DNA of 64,000 bases, taken from contig NZ_PPDK01000001.1 in the NCBI RefSeq assembly GCF_003074135.1, positions 3,038,001 to 3,102,000 on the forward strand, in the 5' to 3' direction. Positions 44,179-52,600 of this stretch are shown here, piece after piece. How positions within the stretch are numbered: position 1 is the stretch's first letter; every line of letters begins with the position of its first letter. The notes under the pieces were generated by a model. It was not told where the DNA came from and ran no database searches. It saw nothing but the letters and a program-made list of their open reading frames with translations. Origin of the DNA: Euzebya tangerina (GTDB taxonomy: Bacteria > Actinomycetota > Nitriliruptoria > Euzebyales > Euzebyaceae). The position numbers and the translations under genes are program-made.

Positions 44179-44727
44179 ATGAACATCCTCCTGGTGGCCG
44201 ACCACTCCTCGGTGTTGAAGCAGGTCCGCGTGGCCGTCGACGGGTGGGCTGGCTCCGAGATCCTTCACGTCGCAACCCCCGAGCGGGCGCTGGCGATCCT
44301 GGACGAGGGGCAGACCTTCGACATCGTCATCGGGGACAACGACACCCACCCGACCGGGGGGCTGGCCCTGTGCCGCGAGGTGAAGGCTCGGGGACAGATG
44401 GGCCGGTCGATTCCGCCGGTCGTCCTGCTCATCGCGAGGGAGCAGGATCGGTGGTTGGCCAACTGGGCGCAGGCCGACGCCCACGTCCAGAAGCCGGCAG
44501 ACCCCTTCGACCTCCGCGAGACGCTGCAGTCCGTCATCGCAGGCGAGGAGGTCAGGGCCCTCCCGGGGATCGGATCGGACCCGAAGCCGAGCCTGCTCGA
44601 CCCGGCCCCCGAGCGTGAGTTGGCAGAGGTCACCGGTGCTGCCGGGCGGACAGCGGAGGGACCCCCGGACGAGGTGTCCGGCGAGCTCGATGACCGCGTC
44701 GCCAGCGGGCCGGGCGTGAATTCGTGA
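44179..44727 (+). CDS. Orphan receiver-domain (CheY-like) protein
   Basis: 182 residues: a receiver-like domain (1-125) and an acidic, Pro-rich tail without an output domain. The likely phospho-acceptor is Asp53 (FDIVIGDND), and Lys105 keeps the KP pair (HVQKPADPF). However, the N-terminal acidic pair is reduced (LLVADHSS) and the conserved Thr/Ser position reads Ile (VVLLIA), so signalling may be altered. No histidine kinase is nearby. Its stop overlaps the trpD start by 4 bp (GTGA), so the two are translationally coupled. Confidence 0.75.
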   Translation: MNILLVADHSSVLKQVRVAVDGWAGSEILHVATPERALAILDEGQTFDIVIGDNDTHPTGGLALCREVKARGQMGRSIPPVVLLIAREQDRWLANWAQADAHVQKPADPFDLRETLQSVIAGEEVRALPGIGSDPKPSLLDPAPERELAEVTGAAGRTAEGPPDEVSGELDDRVASGPGVNS

Positions 44728-45740
44728 CGATCCCAGAGGTGCTCTCCACGCTGCTGGCGGGAGAGGACCTGGACGATTCCAGCACCCACGGCGTGATGGA
44801 GGCCATCATGCGCGGTGACGTGACCCCGGCACAGGTCGCCGGCTTCACCATGGGGCTGCGGATGAAGGGGGAGACCGCCGAGGAGATCGCGGGTCTGGTG
44901 TCGGCGATGCGGTCGTTCGCGCTGCCGGTGTCGGTGGAGGGTCCACTGGTCGACACCTGTGGGACCGGTGGGGATCGGGCCGGGACGTTCAACGTCTCGA
45001 CCCTGGCGGCCCTCGTCACGGCCGGAGCGGGCGCGAAGGTGGCCAAGCACGGCAACCGGGCGGCCAGCGGCAAGTGCGGCTCGGCCGACCTGCTGGAGGC
45101 GTGGGGAGTGGTCATCGACCTGCCGCCCGACGGGGTCGAGCGGTGCATCGAGGAGGTCGGCATCGGCTTCTGCTTCGCGCCGATGTTCCACCCGGCCATG
45201 CGGCACGTCATGCCGGCGCGGCGCGAGCTCGGGGTGCCGACGGTGTTCAACTTCCTCGGTCCGCTGACCAATCCGGCGGGGGCGGGGCACCAGACGATCG
45301 GGGTCTCGGACCCGGCGATGGCGCCGAAGATGGCGGGCGTGTTGGCGCGACTGGGTAGTGTCCATGCCTTGGTGTTCCACGGCTCGGACGGGCTGGACGA
45401 GCTGACCACGACCGGTCCCTCGACCATCTGGGAGGTCCGTGAGGGGTCGGTGGAGTCCTACGACTTCGACCCGGCGGAGCATGGCGTCGCCCGGGCGACC
45501 GTCGAGGATCTCAAGGGTGGGGACCTCGAGGACAACCTGCGGATCGCGGACGCGGTCTTGGAGGGGCAGGCGGGGGCGCCGAGGGACGTCGTGGTCCTGG
45601 GTGCCGCTGCGGCGCTGATGGCTGTTGATCGGGCCGGGTCGTGGGAGGAGGCGCTGGGTCTGGCGGCGGAGTCGCTGGACTCGGGGGCGGCTCGGGGGGT
45701 TCGGGACTCCTGGGTGACCCTCTCGAAGTCTCTGGCCTGA
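44724..45740 (+). CDS. trpD: Anthranilate phosphoribosyltransferase
   Basis: Second enzyme of tryptophan biosynthesis, joining anthranilate to phosphoribosyl pyrophosphate. 338 residues. Key motifs are DTCGTGGDRAGTFNVST (PRPP-binding), KHGNRAASGKCGSADLLEAWG, the anthranilate-site region FAPMFHPAMRHV and FNFLGPLTNPA. The start is GTG 44724. No other trp gene lies in the window, as usual for the dispersed actinobacterial trp genes. The stop is 11 bp before the left end of the repeat-bounded nuclease unit. Confidence 0.94.
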   Translation: MTIPEVLSTLLAGEDLDDSSTHGVMEAIMRGDVTPAQVAGFTMGLRMKGETAEEIAGLVSAMRSFALPVSVEGPLVDTCGTGGDRAGTFNVSTLAALVTAGAGAKVAKHGNRAASGKCGSADLLEAWGVVIDLPPDGVERCIEEVGIGFCFAPMFHPAMRHVMPARRELGVPTVFNFLGPLTNPAGAGHQTIGVSDPAMAPKMAGVLARLGSVHALVFHGSDGLDELTTTGPSTIWEVREGSVESYDFDPAEHGVARATVEDLKGGDLEDNLRIADAVLEGQAGAPRDVVVLGAAAALMAVDRAGSWEEALGLAAESLDSGAARGVRDSWVTLSKSLA

Positions 45741-45750
45741 CCGGTCGCGA

Positions 45751-45878
45751 AGTCGACACGATCGGGGCCTAACCAACACCATTCGGGTTTCTCGCACGAT
45801 CGTGGTGCGGCGACGGGTGGGCAACTGGCCACGATCGGGGGCTAACCCGCGTATACGAAGGTTCTTGCACGATCGCGG
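45751..45878 (+). repeat. Left repeat pair (L1, L2) of the nuclease unit
   Basis: L1 at 45751-45805 and L2 at 45827-45878 both run from CACGATCGGGG(C/G)CTAAC to a CACGATCG(T/C)G end. They are inverted relative to the right-hand copies. Confidence 0.85.
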
Positions 45879-45958
45879 CAAATGCCGAGCCCGGGGCGAT
45901 TCCGGCTAGCTGTGGATATCGAGCCGGGTGTTCGTCGGCAATCAGTCACTCTTGTCCG

Positions 45959-46840
45959 ATGCATCATCTTCACGGCATCGCGACGAAAGCGGACCTTGCA
46001 GAGGCCGGCATCTCGGAGGGGCAGCTCGCGCGCTCTCCGGGCTATGAGCGAGTTGCGGCCGGCCACTACGCGCTGCCCGGCTCTCGCCGGGATTTCTGGT
46101 TCAACGCTGCGCTTGCCCAAACGGTGGCTGGGGAGGACTCGCGTCTGACGTCTCACTCCGCACTCCACCTGCTCGGCGTTCTCGACCAGCCCGGTCGTGT
46201 CGTGCAGGTGGTGGTTCCGGAAGGTAAGGGAAGCCGCAAGCGCCAAACCTTCAACGTCCGCCGAGCGGTGAACCTGCCGGACGTCGTCACGACGCGGTCA
46301 GGGCTTCGTTCTGTTCCGGTGGCCTACGCGATCTGTGACTATGGTCGGGACGCGTCTGACGGCGCGGTGGCCTTTGCAATCAGCAGGGCACTCGGCTTGC
46401 GCTTGACCACCCTGGTCGAACTCGCTCAGGTGGTCGCACAACGCGGGAAGTTCCCCGGTTCGGCCAGACTCCGGCGGGTCCTGCGCGACTTCGATGGAGT
46501 GGAGTCACACAGCAAACGAGAGCGCCTCCTGCACCGACGCCTTCGTCGCAGGGGCCTCACGAGCGTTGTCGCCCAGCGTGCGGTCAGGGACCTCGACGGG
46601 AGGGTTGTCGCCAAGGCTGACCTTGCTGTTCCGGAAATCAAGCTCATCATCGAAGTCGACGGTCCGCACCACTTCTCGCCCGCACAACAGGAGGCCGACC
46701 GCCAGCGGGATCGACGGCTGAGAGCCCTCGGATGGACCACGATCAGGATCACCTGCTACGAGCTGGACGAGAACCCCGAGCGGGTTGTTGCGGAGATCCT
46801 CCGACTGGTCGCGCAGCTACGGGCCGACTTGGCCGCCTAG
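45959..46840 (+). CDS. AbiEi-like antitoxin domain fused to DUF559 (Vsr-like) nuclease domain
   Basis: 293 residues. The N-terminal part (about 1-60) looks like the AbiEi-type winged helix (IATKADLAEAGISEGQLARSPGYERVAAGHYALPG), followed by an AbiEi-like middle region. The C-terminal domain (about 185-290) is DUF559, related to Vsr endonucleases: Asp221 in KADLAV, Glu232-Val-Asp234 in LIIEVDGPHHF, then ADRQRDRRLRALGW and a strand TIRIT. These positions fit a PD-(D/E)XK active site, but cleavage is not shown. Such proteins are frequent and multi-copy in actinobacteria, with unknown role. Codon use is visibly less GC-rich than the neighbours. No AbiEii partner is adjacent. ATG 45959 is 80 bp after the inner left repeat; the stop is 20 bp before the inner right repeat. 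Confidence 0.75.
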   Translation: MHHLHGIATKADLAEAGISEGQLARSPGYERVAAGHYALPGSRRDFWFNAALAQTVAGEDSRLTSHSALHLLGVLDQPGRVVQVVVPEGKGSRKRQTFNVRRAVNLPDVVTTRSGLRSVPVAYAICDYGRDASDGAVAFAISRALGLRLTTLVELAQVVAQRGKFPGSARLRRVLRDFDGVESHSKRERLLHRRLRRRGLTSVVAQRAVRDLDGRVVAKADLAVPEIKLIIEVDGPHHFSPAQQEADRQRDRRLRALGWTTIRITCYELDENPERVVAEILRLVAQLRADLAA

Positions 46841-46860
46841 CGGGCAAGCGGGCGGTTCTT

Positions 46861-46989
46861 GGACACGATCGTGCAAGAAGTTCGAATGGCGTGGGTTAGG
46901 CCCCGATCGTGACCACTGCGCTCGACGATCCCAGCCACGATCGTGCAGAAAGCGGGAATGGCGTGGGTTAGGCCCCGATCGTGTCGACT
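46861..46989 (-). repeat. Right repeat pair (R1, R2) of the nuclease unit
   Basis: R1 46861-46914 and R2 46935-46989 share GAATGGCGTGGGTTAGGCCC in their middle and are reverse complements of the left copies. R2 pairs best with L1, R1 with L2. Confidence 0.85.
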
Positions 46990-46998
46990 CCAAACAGG

Positions 46999-47292
46999 CT
47001 AGAGGCCCTCCGAACCCTCGAAGCCGACACCCCAGAGCCGCTCCAGGTCCTCCGACGCGTAGGTCCGGAAGGCGATCATCGTGTGCGTCCCCGTCACGCC
47101 CTCCAACTTGGCGATGTCCTCGGTGACCACCTCGGCGATCTCCTCATGGGTCTTCACGCGCACCATCGCCACCAACTCCCAGTCCCCGGTCACCGAGTAG
47201 ACCTCCGAGACGCGGTCGACGTTGGCCAGAGCTGTCGCCGTCTCGGGGATCTGCGCCACGTCGACGCTGAGGAGAACGATGGTGGTGATCAC
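46999..47292 (-). CDS. Lrp/AsnC-type RAM (ligand-binding) domain protein without HTH
   Basis: 97 residues from GTG 47292, covering only the amino-acid-binding RAM domain: TTIVLLSVDVAQIPETATALANVD, VSEVYSVTGDWELVAMVRVK and the end TMIAFRTYASEDLE. No DNA-binding domain is encoded upstream, so this is the stand-alone form seen in many actinobacteria, possibly modulating full-length Lrp proteins or acting as an enzyme effector. Upstream TTG 47316 and GTG 47310 are alternative starts. It is divergent from the peptide ABC operon (205 bp between starts) and ends 10 bp from the outer right repeat. Confidence 0.85.
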   Translation of the reverse strand: MITTIVLLSVDVAQIPETATALANVDRVSEVYSVTGDWELVAMVRVKTHEEIAEVVTEDIAKLEGVTGTHTMIAFRTYASEDLERLWGVGFEGSEGL

Positions 47293-47497
47293 GCCTGCAC
47301 CATACGCCACGGTCAACAGCGGCTTGGATATCCGGTACTAGTCTCGGTACTCTCACGGCCGATAGCGTCCGAGGAAACGGCTGCGGCGCCGCCCAGCAAC
47401 ATTGGGAACCGGCCACCACGGTCGTTTTCGGCTATTGTCAATCCTGGGCTCCTACCGTGATCGTAGGACCAACTCGACCAGAGAAGGAACAGACCAT

Positions 47498-49307
47498 ATG
47501 ACGATCAAGCAACTGCAGCGCCTCTTGGCTCTGCTCATGTTCAGTGTGCTGGTGCTTGCCGGCTGTAGTGGCGGGGACGACGAGGGTGACACCGCCGTCG
47601 AGGAAGACGGCCCCACCGAGGAAGACGCGGGCGCCGACGAGGAAGAGCCCGCCGACGAAGAGCCCGCCGACGAGGAGCCGGCCGACGAAGAGCCCGCCGA
47701 CGAAGAGCCCACAGACGACGAGGGTGGCGACTCCGAAGCCTCCGGTGACGTGATCTCCTCCAACATCGCCCAGCCCGAGTCCCTGACGCCGATCAACAAC
47801 ACCGAGTCCGAGGGTCAGCAGGTCATCGACGCACTCTTCACCGGTCTGGTGGACGTCGACTCCGAGACCAACGAGCTCGTCCTGCAGCACGCCGAGTCCA
47901 TCGACACCGAGGACAACGTGACGTTCGTCGTCACGCTGAAGGAGGGCTGGACCTTCCACGACGGCACCCCGGTGACCGCCCAGTCCTACGTCGACACCTG
48001 GAACTACGGCGCGTTCGGCCCGAACGCCCAGTCCACGTCGGCCCAGTACACACAGATCGCCGGCTTCGACGACGTGCAGTGTGGCACCACCGAAGACGAA
48101 GAGGGCAACGACGTCGCCGACTGTGAGGGCTCGCCGCCCGCCGCCGAGACCATGTCCGGTCTGGTCGTCGACTCTGACACCCAGTTCACGATCACCATGT
48201 CCGAGCCCGTGCCGTTCCTGACCACCCAGATGAAGGCCTCCGCCTTCCTGCCGCAGCCCGAGGTCTTCTTCGACGACCCCGCCGCCTACGACCGCGCCCC
48301 GGTCGGCAACGGTCCGTTCATGATGGACGGCGAGTGGGAGGATGACGTCGCGATCTTCACGACCGCGTTCCCCGACTACCAAGGTGACGACGCGGCGCAG
48401 TACGGCGGCCACGAGTTCCGCATCTACGCGGCCATCGAGACCGCCGTGACCGACCTGGTCGCAGGCAACCTCGACATCGTCAACGGTGTTCCGCCGGAGC
48501 AGTGGGAAGACACCATCGCCCAGGTCCCGAACAGCGCGTTGAGCCCGGACTCCGGCATCAACTACATCGGGTTCCCCGACTACGCCCCGCCGTTCGATGA
48601 CCCGAACCTGCGCGCCGCGCTGTCGATGGCCATCGACCGCGAGGCCATCACCCAGGGGATCTTCAACGGTCTTCGTGCTCCGGCCTCGAACTTCTTCAGC
48701 CCGGTGATCCCGGGATACGTCGAGCAGATCGACGGGTGCACCAACTGGAGCTTCAACCCCGAAGAGGCTGCGGCTCGCTTCGAGGAGTTCGGTGGCGTCG
48801 AGGCCCTCGGCGACTCGCTGGACGTGTGGTTCAACGAAGGCGGCGGTCACGACCTGTGGCTGGACGCCGTCATCACCCAGTGGGAGCAGAACCTGGGCAT
48901 CCCCGCCGTCGTCCGTCAACTTCCAGCAGCTTCCGTTCGCGGAGTACCTGGAGTTGGCCGACAACCAGGAGCTGACCGGTCCGTTCCGTCTTGGTTGGGG
49001 TGCCAGCTACCTGCACCCGCAGTACTACATGGTCCTGGCTCTGCAGCAGACCGCTGACGAGGGCGGCAACAACGCCACCTTCTGGCGCAACGACGAGCTG
49101 GACGCCACGATCGACGAGGCGCTGGCGACCACGACGCTGGAAGAGTCCCTGCCGATCTGGCAGGAGGCGATGGCCATCGTCTGCAACAACGCGCCGTTGG
49201 CACCGGTGTTCTTCAGCCAGAACACCTTCGCCTGGAACGACGGCATCGAGGGCGTCAACATCGACGCCTTCGGCGTCATCGACTACGAGGCGATCACGAC
49301 GAGCTGA
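47498..49307 (+). pseudogene. Peptide ABC transporter substrate-binding lipoprotein, frameshifted
   Basis: OppA/DppA family (SBP_bac_5) binding lipoprotein. Start ATG 47498 has GAAGGA upstream; signal LALLMFSVLVLAGC with lipid Cys about 19. An acidic linker with four PADEE repeats (47645-47704) leads to the binding domain (for example LKEGWTFHDGTPVTAQSYVDTW, RAALSMAIDREAITQGIFNG). The frame in use from 47498 loses similarity after GIPAVV near 48913, while the +1 frame continues with NFQQLPFAEYLELADNQ to the stop at 49307. One extra C at 48913/48914 (GTCGTCCGTC instead of GTCGTCGTC) explains it. Corrected length is about 602 residues. It is either a real inactivating frameshift or a sequencing error; the rest is intact, so error is quite possible. 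Confidence 0.85.
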
Positions 49308-49337
49308 GGCTCATCTGACGCTCGATAGCGAGCACAC

Positions 49338-49384
49338 GCGACGCCCCGGCGGTCGGTCTTCGGACCCGGCAGCCGGGGCGTCGC
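49338..49384 (+). terminator. Hairpin terminator after the binding-protein gene
   Basis: GCGACGCCCCGGC (49338-49350) and GCCGGGGCGTCGC (49372-49384) form a perfect 13-bp stem with a 21-nt loop, followed by CGTTTGG. It sits between the binding-protein gene and the permease genes and probably lowers readthrough, giving more binding protein than permease. A small CTCG-ATAG-CGAG hairpin precedes it. Confidence 0.7.
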
Positions 49385-49516
49385 CGTTTGGCCATCCAAT
49401 CGTTTTGTCGTATGTTCAGACAGTTTCAGTCGCGTTAAAGGGCGCCGGAGTTGTCCGTCAGCGCCGCAGGCTATGTAGGCTGCTTCCACCGCACGCTCGC
49501 CGACAGAGGAGGAGAC

Positions 49517-50479
49517 ATGGGCAGATACATGATCCGCCGCGTGCTCCAGTTCGTTCCGGTCCTGTTCGGAACCACGTTCTTGATCTTCGCCGGGGTGTTC
49601 AGCCTGGCGGGAGACCCCATCCGAGCCCTCTCCGGCGATCGGCCCATCGCCGCCAGCGCCGTCGAGCAGCTGCGGGATGAGTACAACCTGGACGACCCGC
49701 TCCTCGTGCAGTACGGGAAGTACATGGGTGTCCTGCCCGATGACGACTCCGGCGAGTTCTCGGGCCTGTTGACCGGCGACTTCGGTGTCACCCTGGCGCG
49801 CAGTCCCCGGCCGGTGGCGGAGGTGATGGCCGACAAGATCCCCATCTCGGCCCGACTGGCGATCTATGCCTTCATCATCGAGGCGATCATCGGCATCTTC
49901 GCCGGCGTGCTGGCGGCGCTACGAAAGGACAGCTTCCTCGACACGTTGGTCCAGGTCAGCACGGTCGTGGTGATCTCGGTCCCGATCTTCGTGCTGGGGT
50001 TGGTCGCGCAGTACGCCTTCGGGGTCGAACTCGGACTCCTACCGGTCGCCGGGATCCAGGAGGGCTTCCGCAGCTACATCATGCCCTCGTTCATCCTGGC
50101 GGCGACCTCGCTGGCCTACATCGCCCGGCTGACGCGGACCGCGGTGGTTGAGAACAACCGGGCTGATTACGTGCGCACGGCGAAGGCGAAGGGCCTTCCC
50201 GCCCGACGGGTCGTCGGCATCCACACGCTGCGGAACTCGCTCATCCCGGTCGTGACCTTCCTCGCAGTGGACCTCGGCGCCCTGATGGGTGGCGCGATCA
50301 TCACCGAGACCATCTTCAACATCCCTGGCGTCGGCCGCGAGGTCTTCGATGCCGTGACGCGACAGGACGGTGCCCTCGTGGTCGGCATCGTGACGTTCCT
50401 CATCGTCGTCTACATGGTCGCCAACCTGTTGGTTGACTTCCTCTACGCCGTTCTCGACCCTCGGATCCGTTATGAGTAG
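49517..50479 (+). CDS. dppB: Peptide ABC transporter permease (DppB/OppB family)
   Basis: First membrane subunit of a dipeptide/oligopeptide importer. 320 residues from ATG 49517, with an excellent ribosome site (GAGGAGGAG). N-terminal YMIRRVLQFVPVLFG helix, the DEYNLDDPLLVQYGKYM segment, six membrane helices and the EAA loop (ADYVRTAKAKGLPARRVVGIHTLRNSLIP) that contacts the ATPases; C-terminal VDFLYAVLDPRIRYE is typical. The stop overlaps the dppC start by 8 bp. It lies 209 bp after the binding-protein gene, separated by a hairpin. Confidence 0.93.
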   Translation: MGRYMIRRVLQFVPVLFGTTFLIFAGVFSLAGDPIRALSGDRPIAASAVEQLRDEYNLDDPLLVQYGKYMGVLPDDDSGEFSGLLTGDFGVTLARSPRPVAEVMADKIPISARLAIYAFIIEAIIGIFAGVLAALRKDSFLDTLVQVSTVVVISVPIFVLGLVAQYAFGVELGLLPVAGIQEGFRSYIMPSFILAATSLAYIARLTRTAVVENNRADYVRTAKAKGLPARRVVGIHTLRNSLIPVVTFLAVDLGALMGGAIITETIFNIPGVGREVFDAVTRQDGALVVGIVTFLIVVYMVANLLVDFLYAVLDPRIRYE

Positions 50480-51536
50480 CGATGTCTCGACAGCCGGCAA
50501 AGGGGTAGCGGACCCGGAGTTCCCCCGCGTCCCCCTGGAGGACGAGCGCTCCACGGGTGGCGCCGACACCGGGCGTGAGGCGTCGCTGTGGCGTGACGCC
50601 GGGCGGCAGTTGCTGCGCAACCCCCGGTTCATCGTGTCGGCTCTTGTGCTGCTGGTCTTCCTGTTCATGGCGCTCTTCCCCACGGTGTTCGCGCCGGAGG
50701 GCGTCAATCGCCTCGGCTGCGACGTCGGTCTCGGGGCACAACCGCCCGGCTGGCTCGACGGCACGACGGAAGCCCCGGCCGGCGCCCTCTTCGGACTCGA
50801 CACGGGCGGTTGCCCGTACTACGAACGCGTGATCTTCGGAGCGATCCCCTCGATGGTGATCGGACCGTCGGTTGCGCTGACCGCGTTCATCATCGCCCTC
50901 ACGTTCGGGACGCTCGCGGGCTACTACGGCGGCAAGGTCGACACCATCATCAGCCGCTTCACCGACATCATCCTGGCGCTGCCCCTCATCTTGGGAGCGT
51001 TGGTGTTCATCACCGCGTTCCGCGGCGTCACCTCCGACGACCCCGAGGCCTCGCCCATCCTGCGCGTCCTGGCACGGGTCTTCGAGTTCATCGATGGCGT
51101 GACGGATCAACGCGGGATCGGGCTCGTCGTTTTCGTCCTGGTGTTCTTCTCCTGGTCGACGATGCTCCGGCTGGCACGATCATCGGTGATCTCGAACCGG
51201 GATGCCGACTACGTGGAGGCGGCCCGGGCCCTGGGGGCGTCAGACCTGCGGATCATGACCAGGCACATCGTGCCGAACTCGTTGGCACCGATCCTCGTCT
51301 TCGCTGCGATCCTCGTCGGTGTGGCCATCGTCGGTGAGGCCGCGCTGTCGTTCCTCGGCGTCGGATTGCAGACCCCGGCCATCTCATGGGGGCTCCAGTT
51401 GTCGGTCGCCCGTGGGCGACTGGCTGGCGACCCGTTCCTCATGTTGTTCCCTGCGGTGTTCCTCTCCGTGCTCGTCTTCAGTGTCATCTTGATGGGCGAC
51501 GCGCTTCGGGACGCGCTCGACCCCAAGCTCCGCTGA
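50472..51536 (+). CDS. dppC: Peptide ABC transporter permease (DppC/OppC family)
   Basis: Second membrane subunit, 354 residues from ATG 50472. A soluble N-terminal extension (about 1-50) precedes the first helix (FIVSALVLLVFLFMALFPTVFAP). A periplasmic insert follows (LGCDVGLGAQPPGWLDG...GGCPYYERVIFG), then the permease domain with LAGYYGGKVDTIISRFTDI and the EAA loop DYVEAARALGASDLRIMTRHIVPNSLAP. It ends GDALRDALDPKLR. The insert before the second helix (two Cys that could pair) is longer than in the E. coli proteins. dppD starts 18 bp downstream. Confidence 0.92.
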   Translation: MSSDVSTAGKGVADPEFPRVPLEDERSTGGADTGREASLWRDAGRQLLRNPRFIVSALVLLVFLFMALFPTVFAPEGVNRLGCDVGLGAQPPGWLDGTTEAPAGALFGLDTGGCPYYERVIFGAIPSMVIGPSVALTAFIIALTFGTLAGYYGGKVDTIISRFTDIILALPLILGALVFITAFRGVTSDDPEASPILRVLARVFEFIDGVTDQRGIGLVVFVLVFFSWSTMLRLARSSVISNRDADYVEAARALGASDLRIMTRHIVPNSLAPILVFAAILVGVAIVGEAALSFLGVGLQTPAISWGLQLSVARGRLAGDPFLMLFPAVFLSVLVFSVILMGDALRDALDPKLR

Positions 51537-51553
51537 TCGAAGGGCTGCTCTCG

Positions 51554-52600
51554 ATGACCGACACTGCAACCTCCGCCGATCCGGCCCGCAACCTGGGGGC
51601 CCACCCGGACACGCTCCTCGAGGTCGATGGCCTCCGCGTGGAGTTCCGCACCGACAGCGGTGTGGTGAATGCCGTCAACGGCGTGACCTACGACGTCCGC
51701 AAGGGCGAGACGGTGGCGATCCTGGGCGAGTCCGGCTCGGGGAAGTCCGTCAGTGCCCAGGCCATCATGGGCATCATCGACTCACCACCGGGGTTCGTCA
51801 CCGCCGGTGAGCTGCGCTACCGAGGTGAGGACCTGCTGCAGATGAGCGACAAGGCTCGTCAGGAGATCCGGGGCGCGAAGATCTCGATGATCTTCCAGGA
51901 CGCACTCAGTTCGCTCAACCCGGTGTTCAGCATCGGGTGGCAGCTCAGCGAGATGTACCGGGTCCACGAGGGCATGGCCAAGGACGAGGCCCGCACCCGG
52001 TCGATCGACCTGCTGCAGCGGGTGGGGATCCCCTCGCCGGAGCAACGCGTGGACAACTACCCCCACGAGTTCTCCGGTGGTATGCGCCAGCGGGCCATGA
52101 TCGCGATGGCGATCGCGCTCAACCCCGAGATCGTGATCGCCGATGAGCCCACCACCGCCCTGGACGTGACTGTCCAGGCACAGATCATGGAGCTCCTGGC
52201 CGATCTGCAGCAGGACTACGGCATGGCCATGGTCCTCATCACCCACGACCTCGGGGTGGTGGCAGAGGTCGCGGATCGCGTGAACGTCATGTACGCCGGT
52301 CGGATCGTCGAGCACGGCTCAGCCCTCGAGGTGTTCGGCCAGCCCGCACACCCCTACACCATCGGTCTGATGGAGTCGATTCCTCGGGCCGACCTGAAGG
52401 GGGTCCAACTGACCCCGATCGTGGGTGCACCACCCGACCTGGCCAACCTGCCGAGCGGCTGCTCGTTCCACCCCCGCTGCCGATTCCGGCACACCAACTG
52501 CTTCGAGGAGAGACCACCGGTGGTCGATGTGCCAGGCGAGGGTCGATACGCCGAGTGCCTGTACGTCGATGAGGCCATGGAGGCTGAGGTCCGTGTCTGA
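51554..52600 (+). CDS. dppD: Peptide ABC transporter ATP-binding protein (DppD/OppD family)
   Basis: 348-residue ATPase from ATG 51554. Walker [11 protein letters not shown]-loop [14 protein letters not shown], signature FSGGMRQR, Walker [13 protein letters not shown] and H-loop [14 protein letters not shown] are all intact. The C-terminal oligopeptide-transporter extension includes the Cys cluster [14 protein letters not shown], which in some OppD/DppD proteins holds an Fe-S cluster. It pairs with DppF. The stop overlaps the dppF GTG start by 8 bp. Confidence 0.94.
   Translation: MTDTATSADPARNLGAHPDTLLEVDGLRVEFRTDSGVVNAVNGVTYDVRKGETVAILGESGSGKSVSAQAIMGIIDSPPGFVTAGELRYRGEDLLQMSDKARQEIRGAKISMIFQDALSSLNPVFSIGWQLSEMYRVHEGMAKDEARTRSIDLLQRVGIPSPEQRVDNYPHEFSGGMRQRAMIAMAIALNPEIVIADEPTTALDVTVQAQIMELLADLQQDYGMAMVLITHDLGVVAEVADRVNVMYAGRIVEHGSALEVFGQPAHPYTIGLMESIPRADLKGVQLTPIVGAPPDLANLPSGCSFHPRCRFRHTNCFEERPPVVDVPGEGRYAECLYVDEAMEAEVRV

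Larger units (their letters stand above)
45751..46989. mobile_element. Repeat-bounded single-gene unit (putative mobile element)
   Basis: A 1239-bp unit with two repeat copies on each side in mirror arrangement. The outer pair is L1 45751-45805 and R2 46935-46989, inverted, with the first 23 bp perfect (outer ends begin AGTCGACACGATCGGGGCCT) and about 47 of 55 bases matching. The inner pair is L2 45827-45878 and R1 46861-46914. Gaps between copies are 21 and 20 bp, with unrelated sequence. Every copy has CACGATCGGGG-type sequence at one end and CACGATCGTG (or one mismatch) at the other. The unit holds one gene, an AbiEi-like/DUF559 protein. No transposase and no target-site duplication is visible. 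It sits tightly between trpD and an Lrp-type gene. Mobility is inferred from the layout only. Confidence 0.55.

Noticed and set aside
45959-46840. Complete AbiE type IV toxin-antitoxin system
   Set aside because: No AbiEii nucleotidyltransferase gene lies next to it; the C-terminal domain is nuclease-like instead.
45751-46989. Classical insertion sequence
   Set aside because: No transposase domain in the only gene and no target-site duplication; described as a putative element instead.
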